The notes: generated from the letters alone by a model not told the origin. A DNA stretch of 64,000 nt from Curtobacterium luteum (GCF_001475545.1 NZ_LDQC01000038.1:43543-107542); one strand, 5' to 3'; counted from the stretch's first letter, positions 37,936 through 46,690 are shown. Translations and numbers: made by a program.

Positions 37936-38582
37936 GCTTCGCGTGCCTCCGCGGGAGGGACAACGGCTCCGGTGTGATCGACCCATCGGAACGTGCCGAG
38001 CATCGCGTCGAACAGATCCGACAAAGCATGGACGACGTTGCGCTCGGACTCGGCTCCCGGACGATCACCACTGGTGTCGGCCACGACGTTTAAGACCAGG
38101 GCGAGCACGAATGCATCCTGCCCCGGCACCTGCAGAAGTGCTGTCTCCCGCGCCAGCACCTCGGCGCTGTCCTCGACCGCTCGTTCCGACTCCCCGAGCG
38201 TCGTGCTCACGACGCCGACAGAGCCGCCGATCGACCGAACTCGGGCTCCGTCCCTCGTGAGTCGCGCGAGGAGCAGTTCCTCCACGCCGTGGTCGTCGGA
38301 CGGCACGACCTCGACGCGCGCGACCGTGATGCTGGCGGCGATCGCAGTCCCTGGCAGGGGGCCCTGTGTCATGAACGTGTCGAGTAAGCGGCCGTTCGGA
38401 TCACTCGCGAGGGCGGTGTCGAAGAGGGAGCCGATCGACGCTCTCCAGGAGTTGTCGGCAGTGTCCTCGACGACCGAACTGATGACGCCGAGCATGCTTG
38501 CCCGGTCGCCGATCGGGATGTGGACCCAGCCCGCAGGTACGGCCATCGCGTACGACGATATGTCCTGTGCGGCGATTACCAC
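37929..38582 (-). CDS. T7SS-cassette protein, unknown (217 residues)
   Basis: Soluble. MAVPAGWVHIPIGDRASML near the start, LTRDGARVRSIGGSVGVV in the middle, and NVVHALSDLFDAMLGTFRWVDH as a terminal helix: the same three-part plan as the two proteins that follow it. It comes directly after the effector-like gene, the usual place for an immunity or accessory protein. GTG 38582 overlaps the effector stop by 7 bp (GTGGTAA); an in-frame ATG at 38546 is the alternative. Function unknown. Confidence 0.68.
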   Translation of the reverse strand: MVIAAQDISSYAMAVPAGWVHIPIGDRASMLGVISSVVEDTADNSWRASIGSLFDTALASDPNGRLLDTFMTQGPLPGTAIAASITVARVEVVPSDDHGVEELLLARLTRDGARVRSIGGSVGVVSTTLGESERAVEDSAEVLARETALLQVPGQDAFVLALVLNVVADTSGDRPGAESERNVVHALSDLFDAMLGTFRWVDHTGAVVPPAEAREAW

Positions 38583-39784
38583 GAGGCGCCGATCGGCAAG
38601 GTGGTCCTCCGTGCCAGCGAGTTCCATGCCGGTACGTAGTCCTTGAGCCAGCCTGCGCCGTCGAGACCCATGCCGGTCCATCCGAGACCCGTGCCGGTGC
38701 GGATCCAGAACTGCAACCGCTCGACTGCCTCGACACTCTGTCCGGCTGCACCGACGCGCGAGCGGGCAATCCACTGCGCCATCTGGGCGATGTCCTCATC
38801 GCCCGCTGCCGCGAAGCGGTACCAGGGCCGGATCCCCTCAGCTGCGACGCGGTCGAAACTGCGGTTCACCCGGACGACTGCGTTGGCGACGTCGTCACCG
38901 CCGCGAACCAGACCCCCCACCCGCGACATACCGACCTCGGCTGTCGCGGCTCGTCCAGCGGACACGGCGAGCTTCCCCGCGCCGAACGTTGCGAGACCCA
39001 CGAGGTCGAGTCCGACATCCGCCCAGGAGCCGGTTCCGGCGGCCGCCTTCGCGGTGTCGCCGACCGTCGCTGCCGCCATGAGGATCAGCGCAGCTGCCCC
39101 GAGCCAAGAGGTGAGCGGGAAGAGGAGCGCCGCGATCGCGAGGACCGTTCCTGCGAACTGGACGACCTTGAGGACCACTGAGATCCACTCGTCGTTGTCC
39201 TTCATCCACTGCTTGAAGTTGTCCCAGGCGCTGTCGTCCAGGCCGTCATCAACGCTGTCGTCGATCTTCGCGATCGCGCGTTGGGCCGCGGTCTGGAGTC
39301 CCTCGACCGCGGATTGCATCTGGCTCGCCGCGCGCGCAGCATCCGCCCGGGCACTCTCCGCTCGGCCGCGCTGCGTGTCCGAAAGCGTCTGGTACTCCTG
39401 CTGCTGATCCGGGTCGGCGGAGGAGTTGGCGAGTTCCTGGTATCGATCCTGCGATCGGGTGGAGGACTGGGCCTCGGTCTCGCTCTGATCGTGCAAGCGG
39501 CTGGCAGCTGACGCCTCGTCGATCGCGGCCGAAAGCGCTCCTGCGTACTCGTCCAGCGCGTCGCCCGTGCCGGAGTAACGACCTTCGGCACGGCCGAGCT
39601 TGTCGGCGAGATCCCCGGCCTTCTTGAGGAAGGCCGTGACCGCCTTGCTCTCCGAGCCGGATCCGTCGAGTCGTCGCAACGTGCTCGCAGCACCGCTGAT
39701 CGCCGAGGCCACCTGGTGGTACTGGCGCGCCATGGCCTGAACCGCGCTCGGGTCGCCGGACGGACCCGCTACGAGCGCACTCAC
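38576..39784 (-). CDS. T7SS effector-like protein with N-terminal WXG-superfamily helical domain
   Basis: 402 residues. Residues 1-100 follow the T7SS-signal type of polymorphic toxins (GDPSAVQAMARQYHQVASAI, then helix, then YSGTGDALDEYAGAL). Residues 100-190 are a long charged helical region rich in Gln, Ser and Asp. A hydrophobic block at about 205-255 (VLKVVQFAGTVLAIAALLF, LGAAALILMAAATV) could cross or insert in a membrane. The last 140 residues, with GMSRVGGLVRGGDDVANAV and LQFWIRTGTGLGWTGMG, match no toxin domain I know. GTG 39784 overlaps the WXG-like gene upstream by GTGA, typical of effector-partner pairs. Whether it is toxic is unknown. Confidence 0.75.
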   Translation of the reverse strand: MSALVAGPSGDPSAVQAMARQYHQVASAISGAASTLRRLDGSGSESKAVTAFLKKAGDLADKLGRAEGRYSGTGDALDEYAGALSAAIDEASAASRLHDQSETEAQSSTRSQDRYQELANSSADPDQQQEYQTLSDTQRGRAESARADAARAASQMQSAVEGLQTAAQRAIAKIDDSVDDGLDDSAWDNFKQWMKDNDEWISVVLKVVQFAGTVLAIAALLFPLTSWLGAAALILMAAATVGDTAKAAAGTGSWADVGLDLVGLATFGAGKLAVSAGRAATAEVGMSRVGGLVRGGDDVANAVVRVNRSFDRVAAEGIRPWYRFAAAGDEDIAQMAQWIARSRVGAAGQSVEAVERLQFWIRTGTGLGWTGMGLDGAGWLKDYVPAWNSLARRTTLPIGASW

Positions 39785-40098
39785 TTCTCACCCGCGATGG
39801 ACTTCACGAGTTCGGCCTCCGAGTCGTCGAACGCGTTGTCGATGTTGAGCGCCAACTTGGCGAGCTTCTCGATCGACTCGCTGAGTTCACGGCGGTGGCT
39901 GTCCCACCCCGAGGAGAAGGACCGGATCCGCCTGGCGAGCTCGGCATGGCCGACTGCATCGGCTGCGTCTCCCGAATGCTGATCCGCGTTGTCGAATTCG
40001 TGCTTCACCGCACTGAGGTCGCTCCAGAGCGACTCCATCTTCGCGCCTTGGTAGCGCAGTGTTCCGCCTGCCACTGTTTTCTTCTTCCCCCGGTTCAC
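39781..40098 (-). CDS. WXG100-like T7SS partner protein
   Basis: 105 residues, almost entirely helical. After a Lys-rich head, two helices are joined by SSGWDSHRRELSESI, a W-x(n) turn similar to WXG. Such short helical proteins pair with T7SS effectors as secretion partners. GTG 40098. It precedes the effector-like gene with a 4-bp overlap and follows the ESX-like gene after 84 bp, all minus strand. Confidence 0.75.
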   Translation of the reverse strand: MNRGKKKTVAGGTLRYQGAKMESLWSDLSAVKHEFDNADQHSGDAADAVGHAELARRIRSFSSGWDSHRRELSESIEKLAKLALNIDNAFDDSEAELVKSIAGEK

Positions 40099-40182
40099 GC
40101 TCGTGCTGCATGCTTCGCCGCCCCTGCGGCGAGAGCGGTGGCCGGCACCCGAGAGCGCCGGCCACCGTCGTGCAGCGCCTGA

Positions 40183-40476
40183 CTAGCCGATGCTCGACGC
40201 GAGCTGCTCGTCCGTGGACTCGAGCGTGTTCGCGGCGCTCTCGAGGAAGCCGGCCATGCCGTCGATCGCCTGGATCGTCTGCGTCGCGCCGGAGTTGAAC
40301 TCCGAGTACGTCGCGTCGAACGCCTTCGACGACTTGTCGGTGACGTAGCCCGAGGACACGAGGTTGTCGATCTGGCTCTTGAGCTGGCTCAGCTGGTCCT
40401 CGATGGCCTTCTGGCCGTTGCGGAGCTGCGAAGCCTGGTTGCGGAGATCGTCGTAGGTGACGTTGACGTTTGCCAT
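40183..40476 (-). CDS. WXG100 family (ESX-type) protein
   Basis: 97 residues, the exact WXG100 size. Two helices with heptad-like repeats: VTYDDLRNQASQLRNGQKAIEDQL, and YSEFNSGATQTIQAIDGMAGFLESAANTL. The WXG turn is replaced by SSGYVTDKSSKAF, where Tyr takes the place of Trp. Likely secreted as a dimer and recognised by the third ATPase domain of the T7SS motor. ATG 40476 is preferred to the one 6 nt upstream because GGGAGG is then 8 nt away. Confidence 0.88.
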   Translation of the reverse strand: MANVNVTYDDLRNQASQLRNGQKAIEDQLSQLKSQIDNLVSSGYVTDKSSKAFDATYSEFNSGATQTIQAIDGMAGFLESAANTLESTDEQLASSIG

Positions 40477-40595
40477 GTGCATACCCTCCCGATGCGGTAT
40501 TTGATGTACCGGGAGCCCCCCGGCCGACTCGACGATACTGGATTCCGTTGCATCTCGCAGCAGTTGGGGACAAGAACCAGAACGAGGGGTACACC

Positions 40596-41105
40596 GTGGC
40601 ACGACGCCGGAAGGACGAAGGGACGCCGGAACGACCGGTCGTCACGCACGCCGAGGTCGAACGCGACCGGCAGGCCGGACACCTCTCCCGCGCGTGGGTC
40701 CTCCCGACCGCTCCGGTGTCCGACCACGAGCCCGACGCGGTGGTGCACACCGAGCCGCCGCTGCCGACGATCGGGGTGGTGCCGAGGCTGGTCCTCGAGG
40801 TCGCGCCGGGCAACGTCGTCCCGCTGGACCAGCCGATGGTCCTCGGTCGCAAGGTTGCCACCGCCCCTGGCCGGCGGGCGGTGCTGCTCGACGATCCCGG
40901 CCGCTCGGTCTCGCGCGAGCACGCGGCGATCCGTCCGACGGGTGACGGCGGCCTCGTGGTCGAGGACCTCGGGTCGGCCAACGGCACAGTGGTGGTCCGG
41001 GCCTCCGGCGCGCAGGAGCCGAGCGTCGGCGGCGCTCAGGTGGTGGCACGCCCCGGCGACGTGGTCATGGTCGGCGACTACGCGGTCCGGGTGCTCGCCG
41101 GCTGA
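40596..41105 (+). CDS. FHA-domain protein of the T7SS locus
   Basis: 169 residues. Residues 1-70 are charged and flexible; residues about 75-165 form an FHA domain with VLGRK, GRSVSREHAAI and LGSANGT, the phosphothreonine-binding signature. FHA proteins recur in T7SS loci and in EssC itself. Divergent from the WXG100 gene. GTG 40596 has GAGGGG 6 nt upstream. No kinase gene is in the window. Confidence 0.87.
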   Translation: MARRRKDEGTPERPVVTHAEVERDRQAGHLSRAWVLPTAPVSDHEPDAVVHTEPPLPTIGVVPRLVLEVAPGNVVPLDQPMVLGRKVATAPGRRAVLLDDPGRSVSREHAAIRPTGDGGLVVEDLGSANGTVVVRASGAQEPSVGGAQVVARPGDVVMVGDYAVRVLAG

Positions 41106-41161
41106 CGCCGACCCGGCGGACGCAGGCCCGGCGGAGGCAGGCCCGGCTGACGCCGGCCTGC
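41102..41161. repeat. Four tandem 15-bp repeats after the FHA gene
   Basis: Units CTGACGCCGACCCGG, CGGACGCAGGCCCGG, CGGAGGCAGGCCCGG and CTGACGCCGGCCTGC follow each other without gaps. The first unit contains the FHA gene's stop codon. Read in another frame it is an Ala/Asp/Pro repeat. Confidence 0.75.
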
Positions 41162-41211
41162 GGACCGGCGAGGCCGGCCGACGAGCGGCGGGACCGCGCC
41201 AGCGCAGCCCC

Positions 41212-42012
41212 TCAGCGCCCGTGACGCTCGGCAGCCCGCCGCATCGCCCGCACCAGCAGCGGGCCCGGCAGCCGCAGGAGCCACCCGGGCACCAGCCCAC
41301 GAACGGTGCGGAGGACCCGCACGGCCCGCTCGTACCGCCGCTGCTCCCGAGGCCCCCACGCGAAGCCGTAGTCCGAACGCAGGCGATCCGGCAGCATGCC
41401 CACGGTCACGATCCGGACGAGCGGCATCGCCACCCGCACCCACCACGGCGCGAACCGCGGATGCAGGAGGTCCCGCACGACACCGCGGGCGTCCTCGGTG
41501 ACGATCAGCTGGTCGAGCGTCTCCGCCCAGTAGCGGTCGAACGCGGCCACGGACCCCGGCCAGCGCGACGGCGGCACCCGGAGCGCGGTCCCGATCGGCG
41601 CGTACGCCTGCAGGACCTCCTCGGCCCGTGCGGCGAACACGTCCGACCCGAACGCCGCGTGTGCCCGCCGCGCCGAATCGAACAGGGTCGCGGCGACCCA
41701 GAGCTGCCGGTCCACATCGTCGGCACCGGCGACGGGCACGTGCGCGCGGTCCACGAAGGAGGCCGCGATCGCCGCGTCCTCCGGGGTGCCCGACACCACC
41801 GCGAAGACGAACGACAGGGTGTGCGCGAGCCGCTGCTGCGGCCTCCGCGCGAAGTCGGAGTGGCGGCGGACGCCCGCCGCGACCACGGGGTCCGCGATCT
41901 GCAGCAGGATGGCGCGACCGCCGGCCGCGACCGGCGTGCTGTCCGCGAGCAGGTGGCGGAACGCACGGTCGCGACCAGACGCCGGACGGGAGGCACGGTG
42001 CGGGTCGTGCAC
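41212..42012 (-). CDS. Oxygenase MpaB family protein (DUF2236)
   Basis: 266 residues. The family core is clear: AGGRAILLQIADPVVAAGVRRHSDF, RPQQRLAHTLSFVFAVV, LWVAATLFDSARRAH and a late DYGFAWGPREQRR. DUF2236 proteins are heme-containing oxygenases (rubber oxygenase Lcp and fungal MpaB relatives); the substrate here is unknown. The N-terminus is uncertain: GTG 42012 lies in an inverted copy of the dispersed repeat, so residues encoding HRASRP come from that repeat. No better start codon is available nearby. Confidence 0.85.
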   Translation of the reverse strand: MHDPHRASRPASGRDRAFRHLLADSTPVAAGGRAILLQIADPVVAAGVRRHSDFARRPQQRLAHTLSFVFAVVSGTPEDAAIAASFVDRAHVPVAGADDVDRQLWVAATLFDSARRAHAAFGSDVFAARAEEVLQAYAPIGTALRVPPSRWPGSVAAFDRYWAETLDQLIVTEDARGVVRDLLHPRFAPWWVRVAMPLVRIVTVGMLPDRLRSDYGFAWGPREQRRYERAVRVLRTVRGLVPGWLLRLPGPLLVRAMRRAAERHGR

Positions 42013-42026
42013 TGCGCCTCCCGTCC
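41984..42026. repeat. Inverted pair of the dispersed repeat over a gene start
   Basis: GGACGGGAGGC (41984-41994) faces GCCTCCCGTCC (42016-42026). It spans the GTG start of the MpaB-family gene, so it could fold over its translation start. Confidence 0.75.
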
Positions 42027-42082
42027 GCGGAGCGCGCGTCGACCGCCCAGCGCCCGTCGAGCGCCCGGCGCCCGTCGACCGC

Positions 42083-42490
42083 TCAGCGGTCACGTCGTGC
42101 CCGCCGCTGCCGTGCACGAGGCGAGACGTCGATCCAGATTGCCGCGCCGAGCGCAACGACGCCGACGGCGGTCGCCGCGACGACGAAGGCCGTGCTGCCG
42201 ACGTCGCCGCGTGCGGCGGAGAGCAGTGCCGCGACCGTCCAGATCGCGGGGAGCGGCCACAGCACGCCCGAGCCCGCGACGATCGCGGCGAGGACGCCGG
42301 CGGCGAGCAGCACGATCCAGCCGGCGTTGCCGGCCGTGCAGGCGGGCCCGGACGTCTGCGGCCCGCAGGCGGTCACGCCGGAGCGGACGCCGAGTGTGGC
42401 CGCAGCCGCGATCAACAGCAGGCCGGCCACCGACACCAGCCGTGCTGCGCCGGGTTGGCGGCGCAGGCGCTGCTGGAGTCGGGAGATCAC
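42083..42490 (-). CDS. Small membrane protein, unknown function
   Basis: 135 residues with about four hydrophobic segments: 18-36, 55-75, 78-95 and 100-120. The first loop holds two cysteines (TACGPQTSGPACTAG) that could form a disulfide outside. Basic ends (RLQQRLRRQ, RARQRRARRDR) are predicted cytoplasmic. GTG 42490 has TAGCAT (42497-42502, minus) ending 6 nt before it, so a leaderless transcript is likely. No family recognised. Confidence 0.7.
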   Translation of the reverse strand: MISRLQQRLRRQPGAARLVSVAGLLLIAAAATLGVRSGVTACGPQTSGPACTAGNAGWIVLLAAGVLAAIVAGSGVLWPLPAIWTVAALLSAARGDVGSTAFVVAATAVGVVALGAAIWIDVSPRARQRRARRDR

Positions 42491-42515
42491 GCCCCGATGC
42501 TAGTCAGCGCCGGTG

Positions 42516-42809
42516 TCAGAGCGGCTTGGTGCCGAGGTCGTTCCCGAGGTCGGGGTGGTCCTCGTCGCCGTCGTGCTCCCACAGGTCCGGGGCCTCTTCG
42601 CGCTCGGCGCCGCCGGTCGGGCCGGACGCGGTCCCGTCGCCGGGCTGCGGCTCGACGGTCTCGCCGCCGACCGCGTCGTTCGTCACGGTCTCGAGTGCTT
42701 CCTCGCGGTCATCGACCTCGTGCGGGCCGGTGTGCTCGGTGTCCACGTCGTCGTCACGGAAGCCCTCCGTGTCGGGGCCGTCGTTCGGGGTGGTGCCGGG
42801 GTCGCTCAT
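42516..42809 (-). CDS. Acidic low-complexity protein
   Basis: 97 residues, rich in Asp, Glu, Gly and Pro, with no hydrophobic segment; predicted disordered. GAGAGG lies 6 nt before ATG 42809. Similar short acidic proteins are common in this group but have no assigned role. The next gene upstream (42875) has a nearly identical leader around its start (GAGAGGAAC), hinting at shared ancestry of the two start regions. Confidence 0.65.
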   Translation of the reverse strand: MSDPGTTPNDGPDTEGFRDDDVDTEHTGPHEVDDREEALETVTNDAVGGETVEPQPGDGTASGPTGGAEREEAPDLWEHDGDEDHPDLGNDLGTKPL

Positions 42810-42874
42810 GGGGTTCCTCTCGTTCGTGGGTGTCCTGTCTACGCGCCGCGGCTCGGCGGACACGAAGCGGACGC

Positions 42875-43327
42875 CTACGCGGACACGAAGCGGACGTCGC
42901 CGTGGTCGTCGCCCGACGCGCCGTCGAGCCCGAGCTGCTGCGCAAGACCCTGCTCGTCGGTCGCACCCCAGCGCTCGACGATCTTGCCGTCGCGGAACTT
43001 CGCGACCTGGATGCCGCGGACCTCGAACGACTTCCCGGTCGGCTCGTGTCCCTGGAACGGCCCGGTGTGGGTGCCGCGGATCGTGAACACCGCGGTGACG
43101 AAGTCGTCCGTGACGACCAGCGGGTCCGGGGTGAGCTCGAGGTCCGGGAAGGCCGTCGTGAAGTCCTGCCAGAAGTCGACGATGCCGGCGAGCCCGGGGG
43201 CCTGGCCCGGCGCCGGGTCGTGGTCGACGACGTCCTCGGCCCAGACCTCGCCGAAGCGGTCGAAGGCGCGGTCCTGGATGATGCCGCCGAGGCGCTCCTG
43301 CGCGGCCTGGTTGGCGTCGGTGCTCAT
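42875..43327 (-). CDS. SnoaL-like / ester cyclase family protein
   Basis: 150 residues, one NTF2-like fold: WAEDVVDHDPAPGQAPGLAGIVDFWQDF, then FTIRGTHTGPF and a strand end IQVAKFRDGKIVERWGATDE. The DHDP motif is typical of the ester cyclase group (SnoaL-like polyketide cyclases), but most members are of unknown role. GAGAGGAAC lies before ATG 43327. No polyketide genes are nearby. Confidence 0.85.
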   Translation of the reverse strand: MSTDANQAAQERLGGIIQDRAFDRFGEVWAEDVVDHDPAPGQAPGLAGIVDFWQDFTTAFPDLELTPDPLVVTDDFVTAVFTIRGTHTGPFQGHEPTGKSFEVRGIQVAKFRDGKIVERWGATDEQGLAQQLGLDGASGDDHGDVRFVSA

Positions 43328-43421
43328 GTGGTGTTCCTCTCGTCGTAGTCTTCCTGCGTACGCGTCGGGGGTCGGAGGAACAGGACGGTCCGGGGGACGG
43401 GTGTCCGCTGCGCGCACCGGA

Positions 43422-43438
43422 CCGGCCTGGAGGCACGG
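43422..43438. repeat. Dispersed CCGGCCTGGAGGCACGG repeat, single copy
   Basis: In the 286-bp gap between the SnoaL-like gene and the 3' end of recQ; nothing else is recognised in the gap. Confidence 0.65.
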
Positions 43439-43613
43439 GGAGCGACCCGGGTTCGGGTCGCGTTCACCCGATGGCCACCTCCGCGACACGACGTCGGTGC
43501 ATGCTCTGGCGTGCTCGGGGGAGTGGAGCGCGGTCGCCGACGGGTGGTCGAGCGACCGCGCCTTCCCCCGTGGGACCGCCGACGTACCGTCTGCCCGGCG
43601 TGCAGCGCCGAGG

Positions 43614-45245
43614 TCAGACGCGCTCGAGCAGGTGCCGCCCCTCGACGTCGGCCAGCGAGAGCGTCCGGTAGCCGGCGGCGTCGAAGAACACCGTCACGCG
43701 GTCGTCCTCGGTGCTCATCACGGTGCCGCGCCCCCACTCGGCGTGCTCGACGATCGACTCGGGCGGCCAGGTGTCGTCGTGTGCCCCGTCCACACCGTGC
43801 GCGGCGTCCTCGTACGCGGTGCCCGACGTGCAGGTGTCGCAGTTGCCGCACGGCTCGGCGAGCTCGTCGCCGAAGTAGCCGAGGAGGAACTGCCGTCGGC
43901 AGCCGAGGGTCTCCGCGAACCGGCGCATCATCGCGATGCGGGACTGCTCGACCTCCTGGCGCTGGTCGGCCCGCTCCGAGGCCGTCTTCGCCGCCGCTGC
44001 CGCGGTCGTGGGCCCGCCGTCGACCCGTGAGAGGCCGTCGGGTCCGTCGTCGAGCGCGCCCGCCTCGACGAGGGTGTTCGCGGCGCGGGCAGCCGTGCGC
44101 GACGACAGCCCCGAGGCGTCCGCGAGGGCCGAGCGGGGGACCGCCCCGGTCGCGGGCACGGCGTCGAACACGGCGCGGAGCGAGGCGGGCTTCGGCGTAC
44201 CCGAGGCGAAGAACCGGCGGAGCCCGAGGTCCTCGGACCGGTAGTGCAGCGTCGCCGTGGCCGGCTGGCCGTCGCGCCCGGCGCGACCGATCTCCTGGTA
44301 GTGGGCGTCGACGGACTCGGCGACGTCGGCGTGCAGGACGAAGCGGACGTCGGGCTTGTCGATGCCCATGCCGAACGCGCTCGTCGCCACGACCACGTCG
44401 AGCTCCCCGTCGTGGAACGCCTGCAGCACGGCCTCCCGGTCCCGTACCCGCATGCCGGCGTGGTACGGCCGGGCGTCCTTGCCGCGGGCACGGAGGGCGT
44501 CGGCGTACTCGTCGGTCTCGCGCCGGGTGGCGACGTAGACGATGCCGGTCCCGGTCGCCGCCGCGGCCTGCTCGACGACGGCGGCGCGCTTGTCGTCGGC
44601 GTCGGCGTACCGCTCGACCTCGATCCGGATGCCCGGGCGGTCGAACCCCGCCGCGAGGACGACCGGGTCCCGCATGCCGAGGCGCGCGGTGATGTCGTCG
44701 CGGACCGGTGCCGAACCGGTGGCGGTGAGGGCGAGCACCGGAGGACGCCCGAGGCGCTCGGCAGCCTCGCCGAGTGCGAGGTACGCGGGCCGGAAGTCGT
44801 GCCCCCACGACGACACGCAGTGCGCCTCGTCGACGGTCAGGAGCGCGACGCCGGCGTCGGCGAGGCGTTCGACGACCTCGTCCTTGGCGAGCTGCTCCGG
44901 GGCGAGGAACACGTAGCGGACGTCCCCGGCGGCGATGGCGTCCCACGCGTCGGCGACGTCGGAGGGAGAGGCGGTCGCGTTGATCGCCACGCCGGGCGGC
45001 GCGTCCGGGTGTGCCCGCAGCCCGACGACCTGGTCCTGCTGGAGCGACACCAGCGGCGAGACCACGATCACCAGGCCGTCCAGGGCGAGGCCGGCAACCT
45101 GGTAGATCGCGGACTTCCCCGAGCCGGTCGGCATCAGGGCGAGGGCGTCGCGACCTCGGAGCACCGCGTCGATCACGGTGGCCTGCGCGTCGCGCAGGTC
45201 CCAGCCGAAGACGTCGGCGGCGCGGGTTCGGAGTTCGTCGTGCAC
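43614..45245 (-). CDS. RecQ family ATP-dependent DNA helicase
   Basis: 543 residues. Helicase core: DLRDAQATVIDAVLRGRDALALMPTG is cut here to its motif I MPTGSGKSAIY near residue 40, then DEAH box TVDEAHCVSSWGHDFRPAY, and motif VI QEIGRAGRDG. The zinc site is present as CRRQFLLGYF followed by CGNCDTC near residue 460. No HRDC domain; instead a winged-helix part and a short strand-rich end (AEWGRGTVMSTEDDRVTVFF) like a Tudor fold. GTG 45245 has CATGGT 6 nt upstream, a near-match to the leaderless -10. Length is that of shorter actinobacterial RecQ proteins. Confidence 0.93.
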   Translation of the reverse strand: MHDELRTRAADVFGWDLRDAQATVIDAVLRGRDALALMPTGSGKSAIYQVAGLALDGLVIVVSPLVSLQQDQVVGLRAHPDAPPGVAINATASPSDVADAWDAIAAGDVRYVFLAPEQLAKDEVVERLADAGVALLTVDEAHCVSSWGHDFRPAYLALGEAAERLGRPPVLALTATGSAPVRDDITARLGMRDPVVLAAGFDRPGIRIEVERYADADDKRAAVVEQAAAATGTGIVYVATRRETDEYADALRARGKDARPYHAGMRVRDREAVLQAFHDGELDVVVATSAFGMGIDKPDVRFVLHADVAESVDAHYQEIGRAGRDGQPATATLHYRSEDLGLRRFFASGTPKPASLRAVFDAVPATGAVPRSALADASGLSSRTAARAANTLVEAGALDDGPDGLSRVDGGPTTAAAAAKTASERADQRQEVEQSRIAMMRRFAETLGCRRQFLLGYFGDELAEPCGNCDTCTSGTAYEDAAHGVDGAHDDTWPPESIVEHAEWGRGTVMSTEDDRVTVFFDAAGYRTLSLADVEGRHLLERV

Positions 45246-45320
45246 CCGATCACCATGGTCCGCTGCCCCTGGGCGCCTGTCCGGCGGTGCGCCCTGTGGA
45301 TGGCGCCCTGCGGAGGCGAC

Positions 45321-45336
45321 CCGTGCCTCCAGGCCG
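45321..45336. repeat. Dispersed CCGTGCCTCCAGGCCG repeat, single copy
   Basis: In the divergent gap between recQ and sucC. The same gap (45246-45505) holds TAGGCT at about 45401, a candidate sucC -10 with a leader of roughly 100 nt, and a small hairpin ACATCGAG/CTCGATGT at 45425-45445. Confidence 0.6.
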
Positions 45337-45505
45337 ATCGCGCACCGCGCGTCCCGCGCGACGGCTCCGGCGCGCACCGCGCGTCCACCTGCCGGCGCTA
45401 GGCTGACCGGCGGCCGTTGTCTCGACATCGAGCGACCCTCGATGTGGAGTGTGGCAACCAGGTGACCGATGCCGATCGCACGGAACGTGCGGGAAGAAGA
45501 ACAGC

Positions 45506-46675
45506 GTGGATCTTTTCGAGTACCAGGCCAGGGACCTCTTCGAGTCCTACGGCGTCCCCGTCCTGCAGGGGATCATCGCCGACACCCCCGAGGAGGCGAA
45601 GGCAGCGGCCGAGAAGATCGGCGGCGTGGTCGTCGTCAAGGCGCAGGTGAAGGTCGGCGGTCGCGGCAAGGCCGGCGGCGTCAAGGTCGCGAAGACCCCG
45701 GACGAGGCCCACGAGCACGCGAAGGCGATCCTCGGCCTCGACATCAAGGGCCACACCGTCCAGCGCGTGATGATCGCCCAGGGCGCCGACATCGCCGAGG
45801 AGTTCTACTTCTCGGTGCTGCTCGACCGGGCGAACCGCTCGTACCTGAGCCTCGTCAGCGTCGAGGGCGGCATGGAGATCGAGCAGCTCGCGGTCGAGAA
45901 GCCCGAGGCCCTCGCCCGTGTCGAGGTGAACCCGCTGACCGGCATCGACAAGGAGGCCGCGCTCGCGATCGCGCGGCAGGCGAACTTCCCCGCCGAGCTC
46001 CAGGACCAGGTCGCGGACGTCTTCGTGAAGCTCTACGACGTCTTCGCCGGCGAGGACGCCACCCTGGTCGAGGTCAACCCGCTCGTCCGCACCGGCGACG
46101 GGCAGATCCTCGCCCTCGACGGCAAGGTCTCGCTCGACGAGAACGCCGACTTCCGCCACGAGCAGCACAAGGAGCTCGAGGACACCGCCAGCGAGGACCC
46201 GCTCGAGGCCAAGGCGAAGCAGCACGGCCTCAACTACGTCAAGCTCGACGGCGAGGTCGGGGTCATCGGCAACGGCGCCGGACTCGTCATGTCGACGCTC
46301 GACGTCGTCGCCTACGCCGGTGAGCGCCACGGCGGCGTGAAGCCCGCGAACTTCCTCGACATCGGCGGCGGCGCCTCGGCCGAGGTCATGGCCAACGGAC
46401 TCGACGTCATCCTCGGCGACGAGCAGGTCAAGAGCGTCTTCGTGAACGTCTTCGGCGGCATCACCGCGTGCGACGCCGTCGCGAACGGCATCGTCGCCGC
46501 GCTCGGGATCCTCGGCGACTCGGCCACCAAGCCGCTCGTCGTGCGCCTCGACGGCAACAACGTGGAAGAGGGTCGTCGGATCCTGGCGGAGGCGGCGCAC
46601 CCGCTCGTCACCGTCGCCGCGACCATGGACGATGCGGCCGAGAAGGCCGCCGAGCTCGCCGCGGCCGCGGCGTAA
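45506..46675 (+). CDS. sucC: Succinate--CoA ligase, beta subunit
   Basis: 389 residues, standard length. TCA-cycle enzyme making succinate with substrate-level phosphorylation. [19 protein letters not shown] start, ATP-grasp region [16 protein letters not shown], and the C-terminal [17 protein letters not shown] with the CoA-ligase fold are all present. GTG 45506 is the family start; GAAGAAGA lies upstream. Followed by sucD after 15 bp. Confidence 0.97.
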   Translation: MDLFEYQARDLFESYGVPVLQGIIADTPEEAKAAAEKIGGVVVVKAQVKVGGRGKAGGVKVAKTPDEAHEHAKAILGLDIKGHTVQRVMIAQGADIAEEFYFSVLLDRANRSYLSLVSVEGGMEIEQLAVEKPEALARVEVNPLTGIDKEAALAIARQANFPAELQDQVADVFVKLYDVFAGEDATLVEVNPLVRTGDGQILALDGKVSLDENADFRHEQHKELEDTASEDPLEAKAKQHGLNYVKLDGEVGVIGNGAGLVMSTLDVVAYAGERHGGVKPANFLDIGGGASAEVMANGLDVILGDEQVKSVFVNVFGGITACDAVANGIVAALGILGDSATKPLVVRLDGNNVEEGRRILAEAAHPLVTVAATMDDAAEKAAELAAAAA

Positions 46676-46690
46676 GGAGCCTGCAGAACA

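Noticed and set aside
45425..45445. Hairpin ACATCGAG/CTCGATGT in the sucC leader as a riboswitch
   Set aside because: An 8-bp stem alone is not enough; no conserved aptamer features are visible.
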